From the NCBI RefSeq assembly GCF_030253575.1, contig NC_080568.1, positions 3,333,501 through 3,397,500 on the forward strand: a stretch of DNA of 64,000 bases, read 5' to 3'. The DNA comes from Rhododendron vialii (taxonomy: Eukaryota > Streptophyta > Magnoliopsida > Ericales > Ericaceae). A program made the position numbers and the translations under genes. Under the pieces are notes generated by a model. That model ran no database searches. It saw nothing but the letters and a program-made list of their open reading frames with translations, and had not been told where the DNA came from. Positions 11,592 to 23,079 of the stretch are shown piece by piece; positions within the stretch are counted from its first letter, which is position 1; each line of letters begins with the position of its first letter.

Positions 11592-14500
11592 TTAATGGAA
11601 TGAATCTACTTTACCTTGTCCGTCCTCAGGAGGTTTGAGCCTAAAAGATTTCACAGTGATCTTAGTTCCAACCTCCAGTAACACCACAGCTTGATATATC
11701 TTAATCTTGTCTCCATCAGCAAGATCCTTGGCCTCGAAGGTTATGTAGAATCTGACGGCATTGGCAACCTGAGACATCACCTTCAAAACCTTCACAAACT
11801 CCAGCTCTCTCTTTTCGTCCTACAAACGAGTTTTTAACATACTGAGTTTTTACTCCAGTGATTTTGTCCAACAGAGTCTCTAATTGGTCGGAGAGGCTAT
11901 TACTACAAGAAAATCACTTGAGCAATGTAATTGGTAAAGAAGACAGGAAAGAGAATGTAGAAGCCACCACAGCGAAAGCACACCCGAAAGAAAGCAAACA
12001 CGTTATTTATGTAATTCGGCACAAATATGCCTCCCTCCCCAAAGAAGAGAGTAGTTTACCATGATATGGGTGAGTTACAAAATTGTGAGAAAAAATACCC
12101 AATGCCAAGCCCTCGTTTGTGCGTATTTTTCCCTATCTTTGCACGCCTCTCCCTTCCCAACAGGCTTAACAAAGCACTATTTTATCTCCTTTAATTCTGC
12201 ACCAACTTGGTCTAACCAGATGGTATGTGCACAAAGAGACAATACAAGGTAACATGTCCTTTTCAACCATTTCTTTAGTGATCAAGGAAGAATTAGCCAT
12301 TTGTACACGGAGAAAAGGGTGAATGATTGAAAACAAAACCCAAATAGACACCAATCATCATGTAAAAGCACCTATCACACTGGACCATCAAGTCAACTGA
12401 ATTTGCCTTTTACTTTTGGAATACACAACAATCAAGTCAGGCATGAACTCACCCGTGGCGGCTTTACACTTTAATATACAACAGTAGTTTCCAAAAACAG
12501 AGTTTAGTAACAATACCACCAATACTTTGCGCACTATACCATCAATGACCACTACCAGTAGGATCCGTGACCGTGATATCTCATGTATTACCATTTTCTT
12601 CCTAAAACAAATCCCTTCACCCTTCCGGTATCTACTTTTCCTATCTTCCTACCCAAATAAGACCAATGGTACATTGTCAGGCATATACAAACAGCATTTA
12701 CGCGTTTTAAATACCTCCTCTGTTACCAGTACACCACCCATGATTTTCATGTTTGCCTTTACAGTTAAGGAAGAGAAATACCAACTTAAATGGCCAAAAG
12801 ATCATTTTGGTAGGAAATATTTTGGAAAATAAAAGGCATACCTCAGTTTTCTCTTTATATAACAGTACTGAAATCATAAACTGGTATAAGACAAATGCAT
12901 CTACACTCTACATAACAGGAGGCGGCAATATATAACAAATAAGTCCACAAATCATGTTGCTAAAAGCACCTCCAACCCTTTCCATCAACTTTAAATTTTA
13001 GGAGAGAGTGCGAAATTTCAGCTCCAAGACTTCCATCAAGTCTATCTCTATGTCAAGGTGAGGAAGGAGCATAGTTCTTGTCAAATGGAGGATGAAATAA
13101 ATCTCTATCAATTTGGCAATGCCCTAGTTTAGTCAATTCTGATGAAAGTTTTAAAAGGCAAAGGAGATGGTTTTCTGTTCATCATATTTGCTTTAAGGGA
13201 TAACATAATAATTTGTAACAATGATTTGATGAAGAGAAAGATCGATCATCAAGCGTTGAAGTGTCCAAAATCAAGCAAAGCTTTTAATCGAAATTCTTGC
13301 TCACATCATAGAACAGGTGAAGGGTTAGAGTATCCCTGAATCTGATAGATTACCACGCGAGAGAATGCCTAGTGATCCATCGTAGTAAATCACTCTTAAT
13401 ATGTATGCTGAAAAAAATCATGTTGCAACATTGTCCTAACACTTTTTGTGTCAATCTCGTTCTTACTTTAAGGGTCATTTTTCAATGTCAATACCATGAC
13501 TACCATCAATTAATAGCGACGGCATGGTTAGGGTTTGCTTATGTGGAGACTGGAGTCGATGTTCCATTAATGGATATTACAAGGATTTGGCAAGAAAAAA
13601 GGGTGCTTGCCTCAAATGACATCCACAAGATTTCTAAAAACCTTACTAAATATTCAAATCCATAACTCATTTGTTCCCCAGCTCAAATCTGTAACTTGGT
13701 CGTTCCTCACCTAAAATTCCTAACCCCGAATTCAAGCTCCACTCAAATCCAAACGCCACTACAACACTGACTCCTATCTACAATCCATTTACCACCACTA
13801 CCACCCTCTCTCTTTCCTACTCCTACCTCAACCCCTTTCATCTTTCCTCTGCATGCACCATCAGTTGACGACGACTAACAGTGTTTATTATAATATGTAA
13901 AACCTTAATCTTAAAAGCCCACCTCAAATTCCGATATCTCAAACCCAAATTGTTAATCGCAAACTTCAATTTTGTTTAATCAAATTAATTTTTGACACAC
14001 ATCAAGTTCACTCCGATCTGACTTCTTTTTTGCTCTGTGCTTCCTTATTGATTTGTGGTTCAATAGCAAATATTTGTGCTTTGCCGTTGAAAACCTTTAA
14101 ATCCATAATAAATTTTTCCCTCCATGTGGTTGGTTGATGAATTAAAGGAAGAAGAAGGTGAAGAAAAATACTACTAACACAAATAAATTACTGGTTTACT
14201 AAAAATACAAAACCAAATACCTTGAAACGAAGTCTGTATTCGTCAACTGCAAGCTGTGAACCGAAGTCATAATCGAAGAATCTCTTGTCTTCTATATCCA
14301 TTGGAAAAATTTGACCCAACATGTTGACTCCAGGTATGAATCCAACATCAAAACCCTAAACAACCAAATAAAAAAATGCAAAAAACTTACATTCAAAGGT
14401 GTCATAACAAAAACAACTTTTTCAACATTCAAAACCGTAATCGATAGTGAGAACATAATCAATAGCAACTAACAAATAGTTATCCACTATCAATTAACCT

Positions 14501-15035
14501 CTCTATCGCAATTGAATTCAACGTCCCATTGATAGCTCAGTTTTCAAATGTAATACGTGTTAGCTTAGTCACATAATCCTTCAAAATGTCCCACGCTCGC
14601 GCTCTCAATACTCATACTACACTCACGCTCTCAGTCCTCCTTCTCGAGGACTTTAGCATGTTGACATGTGTTTCAAAGACACTTTCATGCTCACCCCCGC
14701 GCTCACGCACCCAAATTATGTCAATTAGGGTGCTAGTCAATAACAATGATTCATGTACATGCGAGCAAATCGAGTAAGAATCCATAAGAAAATGAGGGTT
14801 TACTTACACCGCTCTTGTCAACTTGTTCGGAATAAAGGCGGTATTCCTCATCAGTCATATCTTGATCGCTGTCGGAATCATCATCTGTATCCGTCGCTCG
14901 AAATCCTGGTGTAAGTATAGGGGGTAGATTTTTGTCGTAACCGAAGAGTTTAACCAAACTGAACACCTCGATTTCATCTTCGGATGTCTCTGTATCATCC
15001 GACCATTCTTCCCAAAATCTCTTTTCAGTTTCCAT
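11592..15035 (-). CDS. Cystatin/monellin-like acidic protein, UPF0725-type (L1 copy)
   Basis: Three exons on the minus strand, all joined in phase 0: 15035-14808, 14355-14221 and 11819-11592, giving about 196 residues. Exon 1 starts METEKRFWEEW and contains an acidic Asp/Ser/Glu tract (DTDDDSDSDQD). Exon 2 reads GFDVGFIPGVNMLG followed by a Phe/Tyr-rich segment. Exon 3 holds the cystatin-like core, with RFYITFEAKD and IYQAVVLLEV and the end FRLKPPEDGQG. The junctions are canonical: GTAAGT and GTATTT donors, and TTAG and GTAG acceptors. The fold resembles the cystatin/monellin superfamily proteins of plants (UPF0725 type). It lacks the QxVxG inhibitor loop, so protease inhibition is not implied. 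The last exon could instead splice at GTAAAG (11614), but a stop follows within eight codons. It is divergent from the NF-YC13-like gene at 17225. Function unknown. Confidence 0.7.
11820..14220 (-). other. Long intron 2 of the L1 cystatin-like gene
   Basis: This 2.4-kb intron is collinear with the L2 intron (47018-49684), apart from a Stowaway-like MITE that only L2 carries (empty TA at 12508-12509 here). In the S units the same intron is only about 0.6 kb, because the segment from about 12130 to 13890 is missing. Short frames inside are not protein-like. Confidence 0.6.
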
Positions 15036-15138
15036 TGATCTCGATTCAATCAATCCCAAACCCTAGGCTGTAGTGTCGTAAGAAAAGAGAAAATATTTCA
15101 GCCTCCTATACATGTAAGAGAATAAAAATAACTACATC

Positions 15139-15232
15139 GACAATCCATGAGGTTAGTTAATATTACAAATAACACACTTCAGGTTGACAATCCATGAGGT
15201 TAGTGAATATTACAAATAACACACTTCAGGTT
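15139..15232. repeat. 47-bp tandem duplication
   Basis: Two nearly identical 47-bp units start GACAATCCATGAGGTTAG at 15139 and 15186, just upstream of the cystatin-like gene. L2 has a single unit (about 50595-50641). A related stretch lies at about 3547-3620. Confidence 0.8.
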
Positions 15233-15249
15233 TTGAATAGGGCATTTTA

Positions 15250-15620
15250 CCTCTAGGTCCAGAAAATCGAAATTAATTCCCATCAAGTCTCCTCTAATTA
15301 ATGAAAAACTAAATTTTTATGAAAGTGCTTAAAACCTAAACATTGAAAGTGCCTAACCTATGGGACATCCTATGAAAGTTTCTAAACTCTAGGGTATCCT
15401 ATAAAAATGCCTAAACTCCTAGGATACCCTATAAAAGTGTCTAAACAGTTAAAACCCTATAATAATAGAAAAGTGCACCTTAAAATCCATATGAAATTAC
15501 CTAAACCTAAACCTCCCTGAAATCTAAGGTACCCTAAAATCCTAGGGTATCCTGAGATTTTTGGGTACTATAAAATCCTGACATATCTTAAAACCCTAGG
15601 GTGACACTTCCATTAATGGT
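15250..15620. repeat. Degenerate minisatellite, period about 34 bp
   Basis: Repeated units combine CTAAACTCCTAGG-like and ATACCCTATAAAAGTG-like halves, many containing the near-palindrome CCTAGG. The same array is at 50690-51060 in L2. The S units lack it. Confidence 0.65.
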
Positions 15621-17069
15621 AAATATATTCTTATAAAAGTGAACCTAGTGGTAATTAAGTATTTTATCTATCTTTAATGAAAATTAAGTGTCACTTTTTT
15701 GTACTTAAAGGTAAAAAACTATTTTTGGCAAATGACCTCCCATGTCATTGTGTCACTGTTTGTTGAATAGGAGTTAAAAGAACAATTTCAAAAGGGAATG
15801 GATCCTATCCGGTCCATATGTTGGATTGGAGGAGACAATTCTGATCGGGAACATTCATTTACTACAATCGATGGTTTGGATGTACTCACCGGTAAGAGTG
15901 AGTTTATGAGAAAATCTTAACTATCGAATCTAGGGGTGCTTAGATAGGGGTTTTGCAAAGATACTTAAATTCACATCCTAGTGTTTAAGAATCTTTTATT
16001 TAAATTCTCCAATGCTCTATAAATTCTTTAACACATATCCAAATAAAGCTTTTGACTCAAAATTTCACTCAAATTTGGATTACAATTGGATAATAGCTAG
16101 AGATGCTCAACGTACTACTTTGCCTTTACCCAATCAAGAGGTTTGACCTAATTTAGCAATCTTTTATTTTTTGAACTTGAAGTTAAATGTCAAGTTTTTT
16201 ATTAACTGCTCGTCTTGATTGGGAAAAAGTAACAAAAAATGGAGCAGATTTAAAAAAAAAAAGTTCATATAGGAAACAATTCAAAGAATCTCCTTTCTTT
16301 CTTTCTTTCTTTGTTTTTTTATTTATTTTATCTTTATTAGAATTTTAAAATTCTTTCTAATATTTTTTACTTTTAAAATTACCCTGGTCAAAATGAGTAA
16401 TAACCAATAAGATTTGAGGCAAACCTAAAAAACTAAATCAAGATTTGTGAGTAATCCCAGACTTAGGTGGGCCTCTCGCTAATGGACTGTTTGATCAGTC
16501 CCTAAAAATCAAAGGAAAATGATGGCTTAGGACATATTTTGATAATTAATATCCGTCAAAGACATGCTAAGAATATTTGTTAATGCTAAAAATATTATTG
16601 ACATGTATTAATTATCAAAACACGTTATTGGCTGCTATTTTCCCAAAAATCAATAAAGACACGTGCATAAGTTGAGTTGGATAATACAAGTGTTAAATAC
16701 AAAACATGCTTAGAGTACTCCCGTCCTAAAGTGTGTAGTGCGGCCGATCCGGCCATCCATGTAGACAATTAACGACTTGTAATTTAATTTGAGCAATAGA
16801 TGATTCAGATTTGCAGAAAGTTCGAATTAAATCTGAACTGTTCATACCGAAATGAACAACTAAATTAGTTGCACTACATTGTAGGGGAACCCTAGAGCAT
16901 CCCCAAATCCCGATAGATCAGGATCCAGGGATGTTGTATGGCGCACTTTGTAATGCACCCTACATGAAAATTTTGACCTTTTCATATCAACAATTAATAG
17001 TTCAGATACAATTAGTGGTTCAGATATGTTTTTTAACTTTGAGACAAAGATTCCATTCCATTTACCACA

Positions 17070-17224
17070 GAGCACGCTTTTCGCGCCAGACAGTTAAAGG
17101 GCCAAACGGCGGGCAATTCGAAAAGACCCCAAAACACTCCAGTTGTCCACGTCCTTTTCCCACCAAAACTAGAAACCCTAAAATCACGTCCTGGTCCAAA
17201 CCCTCCTTCACTCTCAGACCTCCA
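17070..17224 (+). promoter_or_regulatory. NF-YC13-like proximal promoter/5' UTR (L1): E2F site and telo-box
   Basis: TTTTCGCGCC at 17078-17087 fits the E2F consensus TTTSGCGC. A second E2F-type position at 17155-17164 reads TTTTCCCACC, so the CG expected from L2 and S2 (CCCGCC) has become CA. A telo-box AAACCCTAA lies at 17173-17181, about 45 bp before the ATG. E2F plus telo-box architecture is known from plant S-phase genes. Its activity here is inferred. Confidence 0.55.
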
Positions 17225-17590
17225 ATGGCGAAACAAGAAGAAGAGGAACACGACACCGCAGCAGAGACCATCGCCCCGTCCCTCCCCCCAAGCCGAGTCA
17301 AGAAGATCACGAAACTCGACAAGGAAATCAACAAGGTCAACGCGGAAGCCCTGTTCTTGGTCTCCTGCTGCACCGAGCTCGCCGAGGAATCGGCCCAGGT
17401 CGCGGTTGAGAAGAAACGGAGGACGGTGAAGCTCGAGCACCTGAGAGTCGCCGTCAAGAGGCCGACGAGCGATTTCCTCCTCGAGTCGCTTCCGGTGGCT
17501 TCTGAGCCAGTTGTGGATCCACGGAAGGCGGTGGAGAGAAACCGTGGGGGTACTCATCGGATTGATGATTTCTTTCGCAAGGATTCTTAG
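17225..17590 (+). CDS. NF-YC13-like: NF-YC13/Dpb3-like histone-fold protein with in-frame deletions (L1)
   Basis: Single-exon frame of 121 residues starting MAKQEEEEHD. It belongs to the NF-YC/Dpb3 histone-fold group, as shown by RVKKITKLDKEINKVNAEAL and KKRRTVKLEHLRVAVK. Arabidopsis NF-YC13 (At5g43250) has the same layout and the C-terminal RIDDFF. Compared with L2 (137 residues), three deletions of 15, 6 and 27 bp remove FLKFL from helix alpha-2, RH after the fold, and nine residues before the tail. All keep the frame. The alpha-2 loss removes more than one helical turn of the dimerisation helix, so partner binding is doubtful. It may be a diverging paralog or an early pseudogene. The promoter keeps one of two E2F sites. 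Confidence 0.7.
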   Translation: MAKQEEEEHDTAAETIAPSLPPSRVKKITKLDKEINKVNAEALFLVSCCTELAEESAQVAVEKKRRTVKLEHLRVAVKRPTSDFLLESLPVASEPVVDPRKAVERNRGGTHRIDDFFRKDS

Positions 17591-18260
17591 TTTTTTGGGG
17601 CAATTTATCGATGTTGAGTTGATTTACGTGAGTTTGTTATGTTTTGTTTGATGGATTCGATGGTGTGAAATCATATGGGAATATATGGAATTTGAGTGCC
17701 TAGTGCCATGGTTTTTCACTACAAATTGAAAATTGACAGAAACGTGTGTTAGCAAACGGGTCTAGCTCTAGCTCGAGTTTGAGTTTTAAGTTCGTTTAGT
17801 AAATGAGTGGGGCTCGAGTTAGTTGTAATTCGGCTCAATTATAAAAGTTTGGCCCATTTGTAGAGGCTCCTGTAGTAAAAGAATCAAGCTCGAAAACCTC
17901 AATAATAAACGAGCCAAGCTTGAACATGTCAAAGCTGGGCTCGGAATGACCCCAACATCCTCTATTCATCCGCTCAAACCCGCCGATAATTCTCAGGCGG
18001 TGGGGGATTGACCGGCGGCGGATCAGAGTCATGCTCGAGTGGCTTAGAAGCCGATTCTGGCTGTTACTTGACGGATCGATGACTTCTTTCGTATGAAGTC
18101 ATTGGTTGTATTTTTTGATTGATTTATGGATGTTGTGTTGGTTTAGCGAGTTTGTTATGTTTGTTTGGTGAAATAGTTCAACGGTGTAAAATTATTTTGG
18201 AAATGTGTGGAATTCGAAGGCCTAGTGCCAAGTTTTCCATTAGAAAATGGATAAGCCAGA
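17591..18260 (+). repeat. NF-YC13-like 3' flank with a partial copy of the gene's own end
   Basis: At about 18040-18240 the sequence repeats the end of the gene: a frame reading RIDDFFRMKS, then a downstream flank with the same order (TTATGTTTGTTTG, AATGTGTGGAATT, GCCTAGTGCCA). This 3' duplication is shared by L1, L2 and S2. Between gene and copy lies a segment rich in GAGCTCGAG-like motifs, probably an old MITE. Confidence 0.6.
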
Positions 18261-18416
18261 AATGTTGTTGTTCTGTTGGGCTCATGAAGGCTAATCAAAC
18301 ATGGGGATTGGAATGAAGGGATTGGACTTCAGTTAGTCAATGAGAATCGTGCAAATTAGGTTTGATTGTTGACATGCCCATTTTGAACAAAGCAGTGCTG
18401 TGGATACAAATTAAAG

Positions 18417-18534
18417 TGCACAGATCCGGACATATGTGTCCGAATTCGTTTGATGTGTATGGACACCACAAGTCTACCATGTGGACCCACGTGCATTGGT
18501 CGGTTCCGGACACAAATGTGGATGAATCTGTGCA
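18417..18534. mobile_element. Short inverted-repeat element
   Basis: The ends pair as TGCACAGAT...GTGTCCGGA, inverted at both sides around 18417-18534. The same unit lies downstream of the L2 gene (about 54877-54994) and the S2 gene (about 60934-61052). The element is about 118 bp, with no target duplication identified. Confidence 0.5.
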
Positions 18535-20050
18535 ATTTTGTTAATCGAAAACCGTATTGATCAAAGTCCAAAAAGAGCCTAATAGTTTTGATTTGTCAAG
18601 GACAGGTAAGAGTTGTGGTAACTAACACAATGCCTACAGTTTGTTCCTACTCTGAACTTGAGTCACAGTACCAGCGCAATTTTCGTGAATATGTTATTTT
18701 TCATGAGGACCACCACCCCAACTCACAGAGTCACTCTCTCACCGACCTTTAAACAACCGCCACCCAACCCATATGGTTACCACAAAACCACCACAAGCCA
18801 TACATATGATAATGAGTGAAACCACCAACTCCTCCGTTCATTTCTTTCCCCCAACTCTCTCCCTCTCCCTCTGCCTCTGTTTTTTTCCCTCCCTGGACAT
18901 GTCTCTGTTTTTAGAGTACTACCTTTACCTTCTTTGTTTTAAAACTGCAATTGAATAAAAGGACGATATAAAACTGTATTTGAATTTCAATTTTCTGCAG
19001 CAAGAAATTAAAGCAGTTTTGAGTAGGCAAAACTACAGGGATCACAGTCAGTTAAACTCCACAAAACCCCGTTGTCGATTAATTATACTGTAATTTTCTG
19101 ACATGCAAGCATACTTCTTTTTCGTTGAAACTAATCCGGTGAGAAACTGTAACCAAATGAAAGAAGAAGAAATACAAGAGACGTCAGAGCTTTCCTTCTA
19201 CTTCAGCTAGTAGGTTATCACATATTCACAGTAACCATTTTAAACCAAGCCGAACATCATCTTACCCAACGGAACGACCTGCAAATAACAATGCAAAGAA
19301 ATCAATAATCTGCAAATAAAACCGTCCACCACGTGATGGTGCTTAAAATGCCAATACAAGTTGGAGGTTAACGTGCCAACATTCCTTCATAATGTAGGAT
19401 TATCTATTCTCGTATATAAAGGCTATCTATAAAGGGAGAGGAGCTTTTAGGGTGACCTGTTTTTAAGTCATGTCACAAAAGTGATTTCCATTTTTGTCCT
19501 AATCAAAACCCAATTTTTACATCCGATCTTAGTGTAACATGACATAAGAGCTAGGCTTTTGGGGTCTTGGAGTAGACTCTCTAATCCCTATTTCCTATGC
19601 ATACACTCTTTTTTCTACTATAACCATATTTTAAGGTGCAACGATTCTGATGAAATAAGGCCATTGTTTACTTCTCTTAGTTCTTCATGCGTGAATCAGG
19701 GGTCTAATGTGCGGGAGAGCGTTGAAACTTTTAATTCGACCTCCAAAACTAACTGGAAGCTTCCTTTTTGTGTGGGTTGAGTTTCCATAAGTAGGGACTA
19801 TGGCCGGCTTACGGCTGCTCATTGCCAATGAGTAAGCCAAATGGTTTCTAGTTGAATACTGTAGCATTTGAAAAATGTATGTCATTTTAAACAAAAGAAT
19901 TAGCTGATGTGCATCATTATAATGACCGTATACGAGGAAATTATCAAGGTACAATGTCACTGCTGTTTAGTAACCCGAAACACTAATATACCACTTCAAT
20001 TAGAAAATTGTGCTTCCTCAAGATGATACAAGTGTACTAACCGCGATTGA
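18535..20050. other. No gene seen; L1/S1 junction region
   Basis: Non-coding. A block at 18708-18900 recurs at 27121-27375 and 55166-55380. From about 18960 the sequence matches the leader found at about 8965 in L1, marking the start of S1. The segment around 19550-19760 (matched at 32520-32700 and 56020-56250) gives short frames but no known protein. Confidence 0.55.
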
Positions 20051-20095
20051 GGTGACCTTCCCAGAACCATTCTGTCCCATGATTGCCTGTACCTT
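20051..20095 (-). pseudogene. ABC ATPase Walker A relic (SufC-like), S1
   Basis: The minus-strand frame reads AIMGQNGSGKVT, a Walker A-like segment with Lys changed to Gln and the P-loop Ser changed to Val. It holds the same position relative to the cystatin-like gene as in the other modules. Confidence 0.4.
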
Positions 20096-20327
20096 ATTGG
20101 ATGGAAAAAGAGAATAAGTAGCGGCAGAAATAAAACTCAAAATCAGACCTCTGTAAAGCTTCACTTCAATTTGCAATCATAAACATCTAAAAGAAGCCAA
20201 TATTATAGAAAGAAAACATGAGATCCAACAACCACCTGCACAATTCTAGTACCCTTGGAAAATACCCTTTGTCATCAGATGTTGATTGATATCTCAGCAA
20301 AGCTACAGGAAAACAAAGTGAAAAGCA

Positions 20328-22022
20328 TTAATGGAATGAATCTACTTTACCTTGTCCGTCCTCAGGAGGTTTGAGCCTAAAAGATTTCACAGTGATCTTA
20401 GTTCCAACCTCCAGTAACACCACAGCTTGATATATCTTAATCTTGTTTTCATCAGCAAGATCCTTGGCCTCGAAGGTTATGTAGAATCTGATGATATTGG
20501 CAACCTGAGACATCACCTTCAAAACCTTCACAAACTCCAGCTCTCTATTTTTGTCCTACAAACGGGTTTTTAACATACTGAGTTTCTGGGTCGTTTCGCA
20601 TTTGGTTTTTGCTCCAATGATTTTGTCCAACAGAGTCTCACATTGGTCGGAGGGGATATTACTACACAAAAATCAATTGAGCAATGTAATTGGTAAGGAA
20701 GACCGGGAAGAGAATGTTGAGGCTGCCACAGCAAAAGCACACCCGAAAGAAAGCAAACACATTATTTATGTAATCCGGCACAAATATGCCTTCCTCCCCA
20801 AGGAAGAGTGTAGTTCACCATGATATGGGAGAGTTCCAAAATTGTGCGAAAAAATACATACCAAGCCCTTGCTCGTGCATATTTTTCATAATATGTAAAC
20901 CATAATCTTAAAAAGTCCACCTCAAATTCTGACATCTCAAACCCAAATTGTTAATCGCAAATTTCAATTTCGTTGAACCAAATTAATTTTTGGCATGCAT
21001 AGAAATTCACTCCGATCTGACTTCCTTATTGATTTGTGGTTCAATTGCAAATATTTGAGCTTTGTCGTTGAGAACCTTTAAGTCCATAATAATTTTTTTC
21101 CTCCATGTGGTTGGTTGATGAATAAAAGGAAGAAGAAGGTGAAGAAAAATACCAACACAAATACATTACTGGTTTACTACAAAACAAAACCAAATACCTT
21201 GAAACGACGTCTGTATTCGTCTACTGCAAGCTGTGAAGAGAAGTCGTAATCGAAGAATCTCTTTTCTTCTTCTATATCCATTGGACCAAGTTGACCCAAC
21301 ATGTTGACTCCAGGTATGAATCCAACATCAAAACCCTAAACAACCAAATAACAAAATTTATAAAAACCTTACATTCAAAGGTATCATAACAAAAACAACT
21401 TTTTCATCATTCAAAACAGTAATCGATAGTGAGAACATAAATCAATAGCAACTGGACAAACAGTTATCCACTATCAATTCATCTCTCTATCGCAATTGAA
21501 TTCAACGTCCCGTTGATAGCTCCGTCTTCCAATGTCATACATGTTAGCTTAGTCACATAATCCTTCAAAATGTTCTGCACTCGCGCTCTCAATTTTTGTA
21601 CTGCGCTCGCCCTCTCAATCCTCGTTCTTGAGGATTTCAGTGAGCTGACATGTGTTTCAGATACGCGCTCGCGCACACAAATTATGTCACTTAGCGTGTT
21701 AGTCAATAACAATGATTCATGTACATGCGAGCAAATCGAGTCTGAATTGGTAAAATCCATAAGAAAAACGAGTGTTTACTCACACTGCTCTTCTCAACTT
21801 GTTCGGATTAAAGGCGGTATTCCTCACCAGTCATATCTGGATCGCTGTCGGAATCATCATCTGTATCCGTCACTCGAAATCCTGGTGTAAGTATAGGGGG
21901 TAGATTTTTGTCGTAACCAAAGAGTTTAACCAAACCGAATACCTCGCTTTCATCTTCGGATGTCTCTGTATCATCCGACCGTTCTCCGCAGAATCGAACC
22001 CCAATTTCTTTTCAGTTTCCAT
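20328..22022 (-). pseudogene. Cystatin/monellin-like gene, disrupted (S1)
   Basis: The three-exon layout is kept: exon 1 from 22022, exon 2 at 21335-21198, exon 3 at 20555-20328. Exon 1 is broken twice. A one-base deletion relative to S2 (GAAGAAC to GAGAAC, near 21986) shifts the frame after about 13 codons, and the later segment reads EEYRL-stop-SEQ because TTATTC became TTAATC. Exon 2 (GFIPGVNMLGQLG, one residue longer) and exon 3 remain open, with a normal GTAG acceptor. The gene was recently intact. It faces the truncated NF-YC13 promoter at 22560-22882. Confidence 0.75.
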
Positions 22023-22559
22023 TGATCTCGATTCAAATCAATCGCAAACTCTGGGCTGTAGGAGTAAAATTAATTTTTTAAATATAAAATTTATTACACT
22101 GCTTTGGAATTGGAATTTTAAAATTCCTTTTTAATGATTTTTACTTTTAAAATTACTCTGGTCAAAAGGAATAGATAACTAAGATTCGAGGCAAACCTAA
22201 AAAAATTAATCAAAATTTGAGATTAATCTCAGACTTAATTGGGTCTGTCGCTAATGGACTGTTTGATCAGTCCCTAAAAATCAATAGGGACGTGTGCATA
22301 AGTGCATAAGTTGAGACGGATAATACGAGTTAAATACAATACGCGTTGTAGGGCACTCTCACCCTAAAGTGTTTAGTACGACCGATTTAGTCATCTATTT
22401 GGGCAATGAAAGGCTCGAATTTTAATCTGAATAAAAGATGATTCAAATTTGTAGAAGTTAGAATTATATATAAATTGTTCTTGCTGAAATGAATAGCTAA
22501 ATTAGTCGCATTACACTATAGGGCGAGCCTAGAACAACCCCAAATTCCGATAGATCAAG

Positions 22560-22882
22560 ATCCGGGGATGCTGTATGGTGGTGCACTTTGTTGTGCACCT
22601 TATGTGAAAAATTTGGACGGTTCATGCCAACAATCAAGGGATGCCATATGGTGCACTTTATAGTGCACCCTATATGAAAATTCGGACCGTTGAGACGTGT
22701 TTTTTAACTTTGACCGACAGGCCCATGAACATCCTTTTCGCGCCAGGAAGTTAAGTGGCCAAACGGCGGGCAATTTGAAAAGACCCCAAATCCCTCTGGC
22801 TGTCCACACTCCACTTTCCCACCAAAATTAGAAACCCTAAAACCACGTCCTGGTCCAAACGCCCCTTTCAATCTCAGACCTC
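22560..22882 (+). pseudogene. NF-YC13-like promoter/5' UTR cut off before its ATG (S1)
   Basis: The sequence matches the upstream region of the S2 gene (about 59350-59670) and the L genes, including TTTTCGCGCC at 22735-22744, a decayed second E2F site TTTCCCACC at 22815-22823 and a telo-box AAACCCTAA at about 22831-22839. Identity ends at CAGACCTC (22882), where the others continue CAATGG. No histone-fold coding sequence follows, and the next recognisable coding sequence is a cysteine protease exon 200 bp on. An upstream unit of about 90 bp is tandemly doubled here (22560-22700), as in S2. Confidence 0.75.
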
Positions 22883-23079
22883 GCATAAGAAACCCCAAAA
22901 TCTTTGACAAGAACATCACGATACCAGTAATATGACTACAGGTTATTTGGCTTGTTGACATTTATGGTTTACACTAATCAATTACTAATTAGAAATTCTT
23001 ATTTCCCTTTGAGCCTGATTACTCGAAGTCGCATGCATAAATAACTTGCCAAATGATACTCTTTGTGTTTAAATGATTT

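Larger units (their letters stand above)
183..22882. repeat. Segmental duplication copy 1 (units L1 and S1)
   Basis: This stretch is collinear with 36831-61210. It shares, in order, the GA-rich left end, a UFD1-like exon relic, a LINE fragment, a 0.3-kb MITE, the cystatin-like gene, the NF-YC13-like gene, and then a shorter second cystatin-like/NF-YC13-like pair. The inner boundary between L1 and S1 lies near 18960, where a shared leader sequence restarts. Homology to copy 2 stops at about 22882, two bases before the expected ATG of the S1 NF-YC13 gene. The exact ends need a dot plot. Confidence 0.85.

Noticed and set aside
14586-14777. Plus-strand frame opposite cystatin intron 1 and exon 1
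   Set aside because: It overlaps the intron of the minus-strand gene and is not conserved in frame in S2.
11592-15035. Calling the cystatin-like genes true cysteine protease inhibitors acting on the nearby protease
   Set aside because: The QxVxG loop and other phytocystatin hallmarks are absent; proximity to the protease fragment is explained by duplication breakpoints.
17033-17557. Long minus-strand frames opposite the NF-YC13-like genes (also 52670-53228 and 59583-60076)
   Set aside because: They are antisense shadows of a GC-rich coding exon. The plus strand carries the recognisable histone fold.
19559-19780. Repeated frame MGSWSRLSNPYFLC-like, present in three places
   Set aside because: It recurs only because the DNA is duplicated; no family match, and in L1 it is broken by a MITE.
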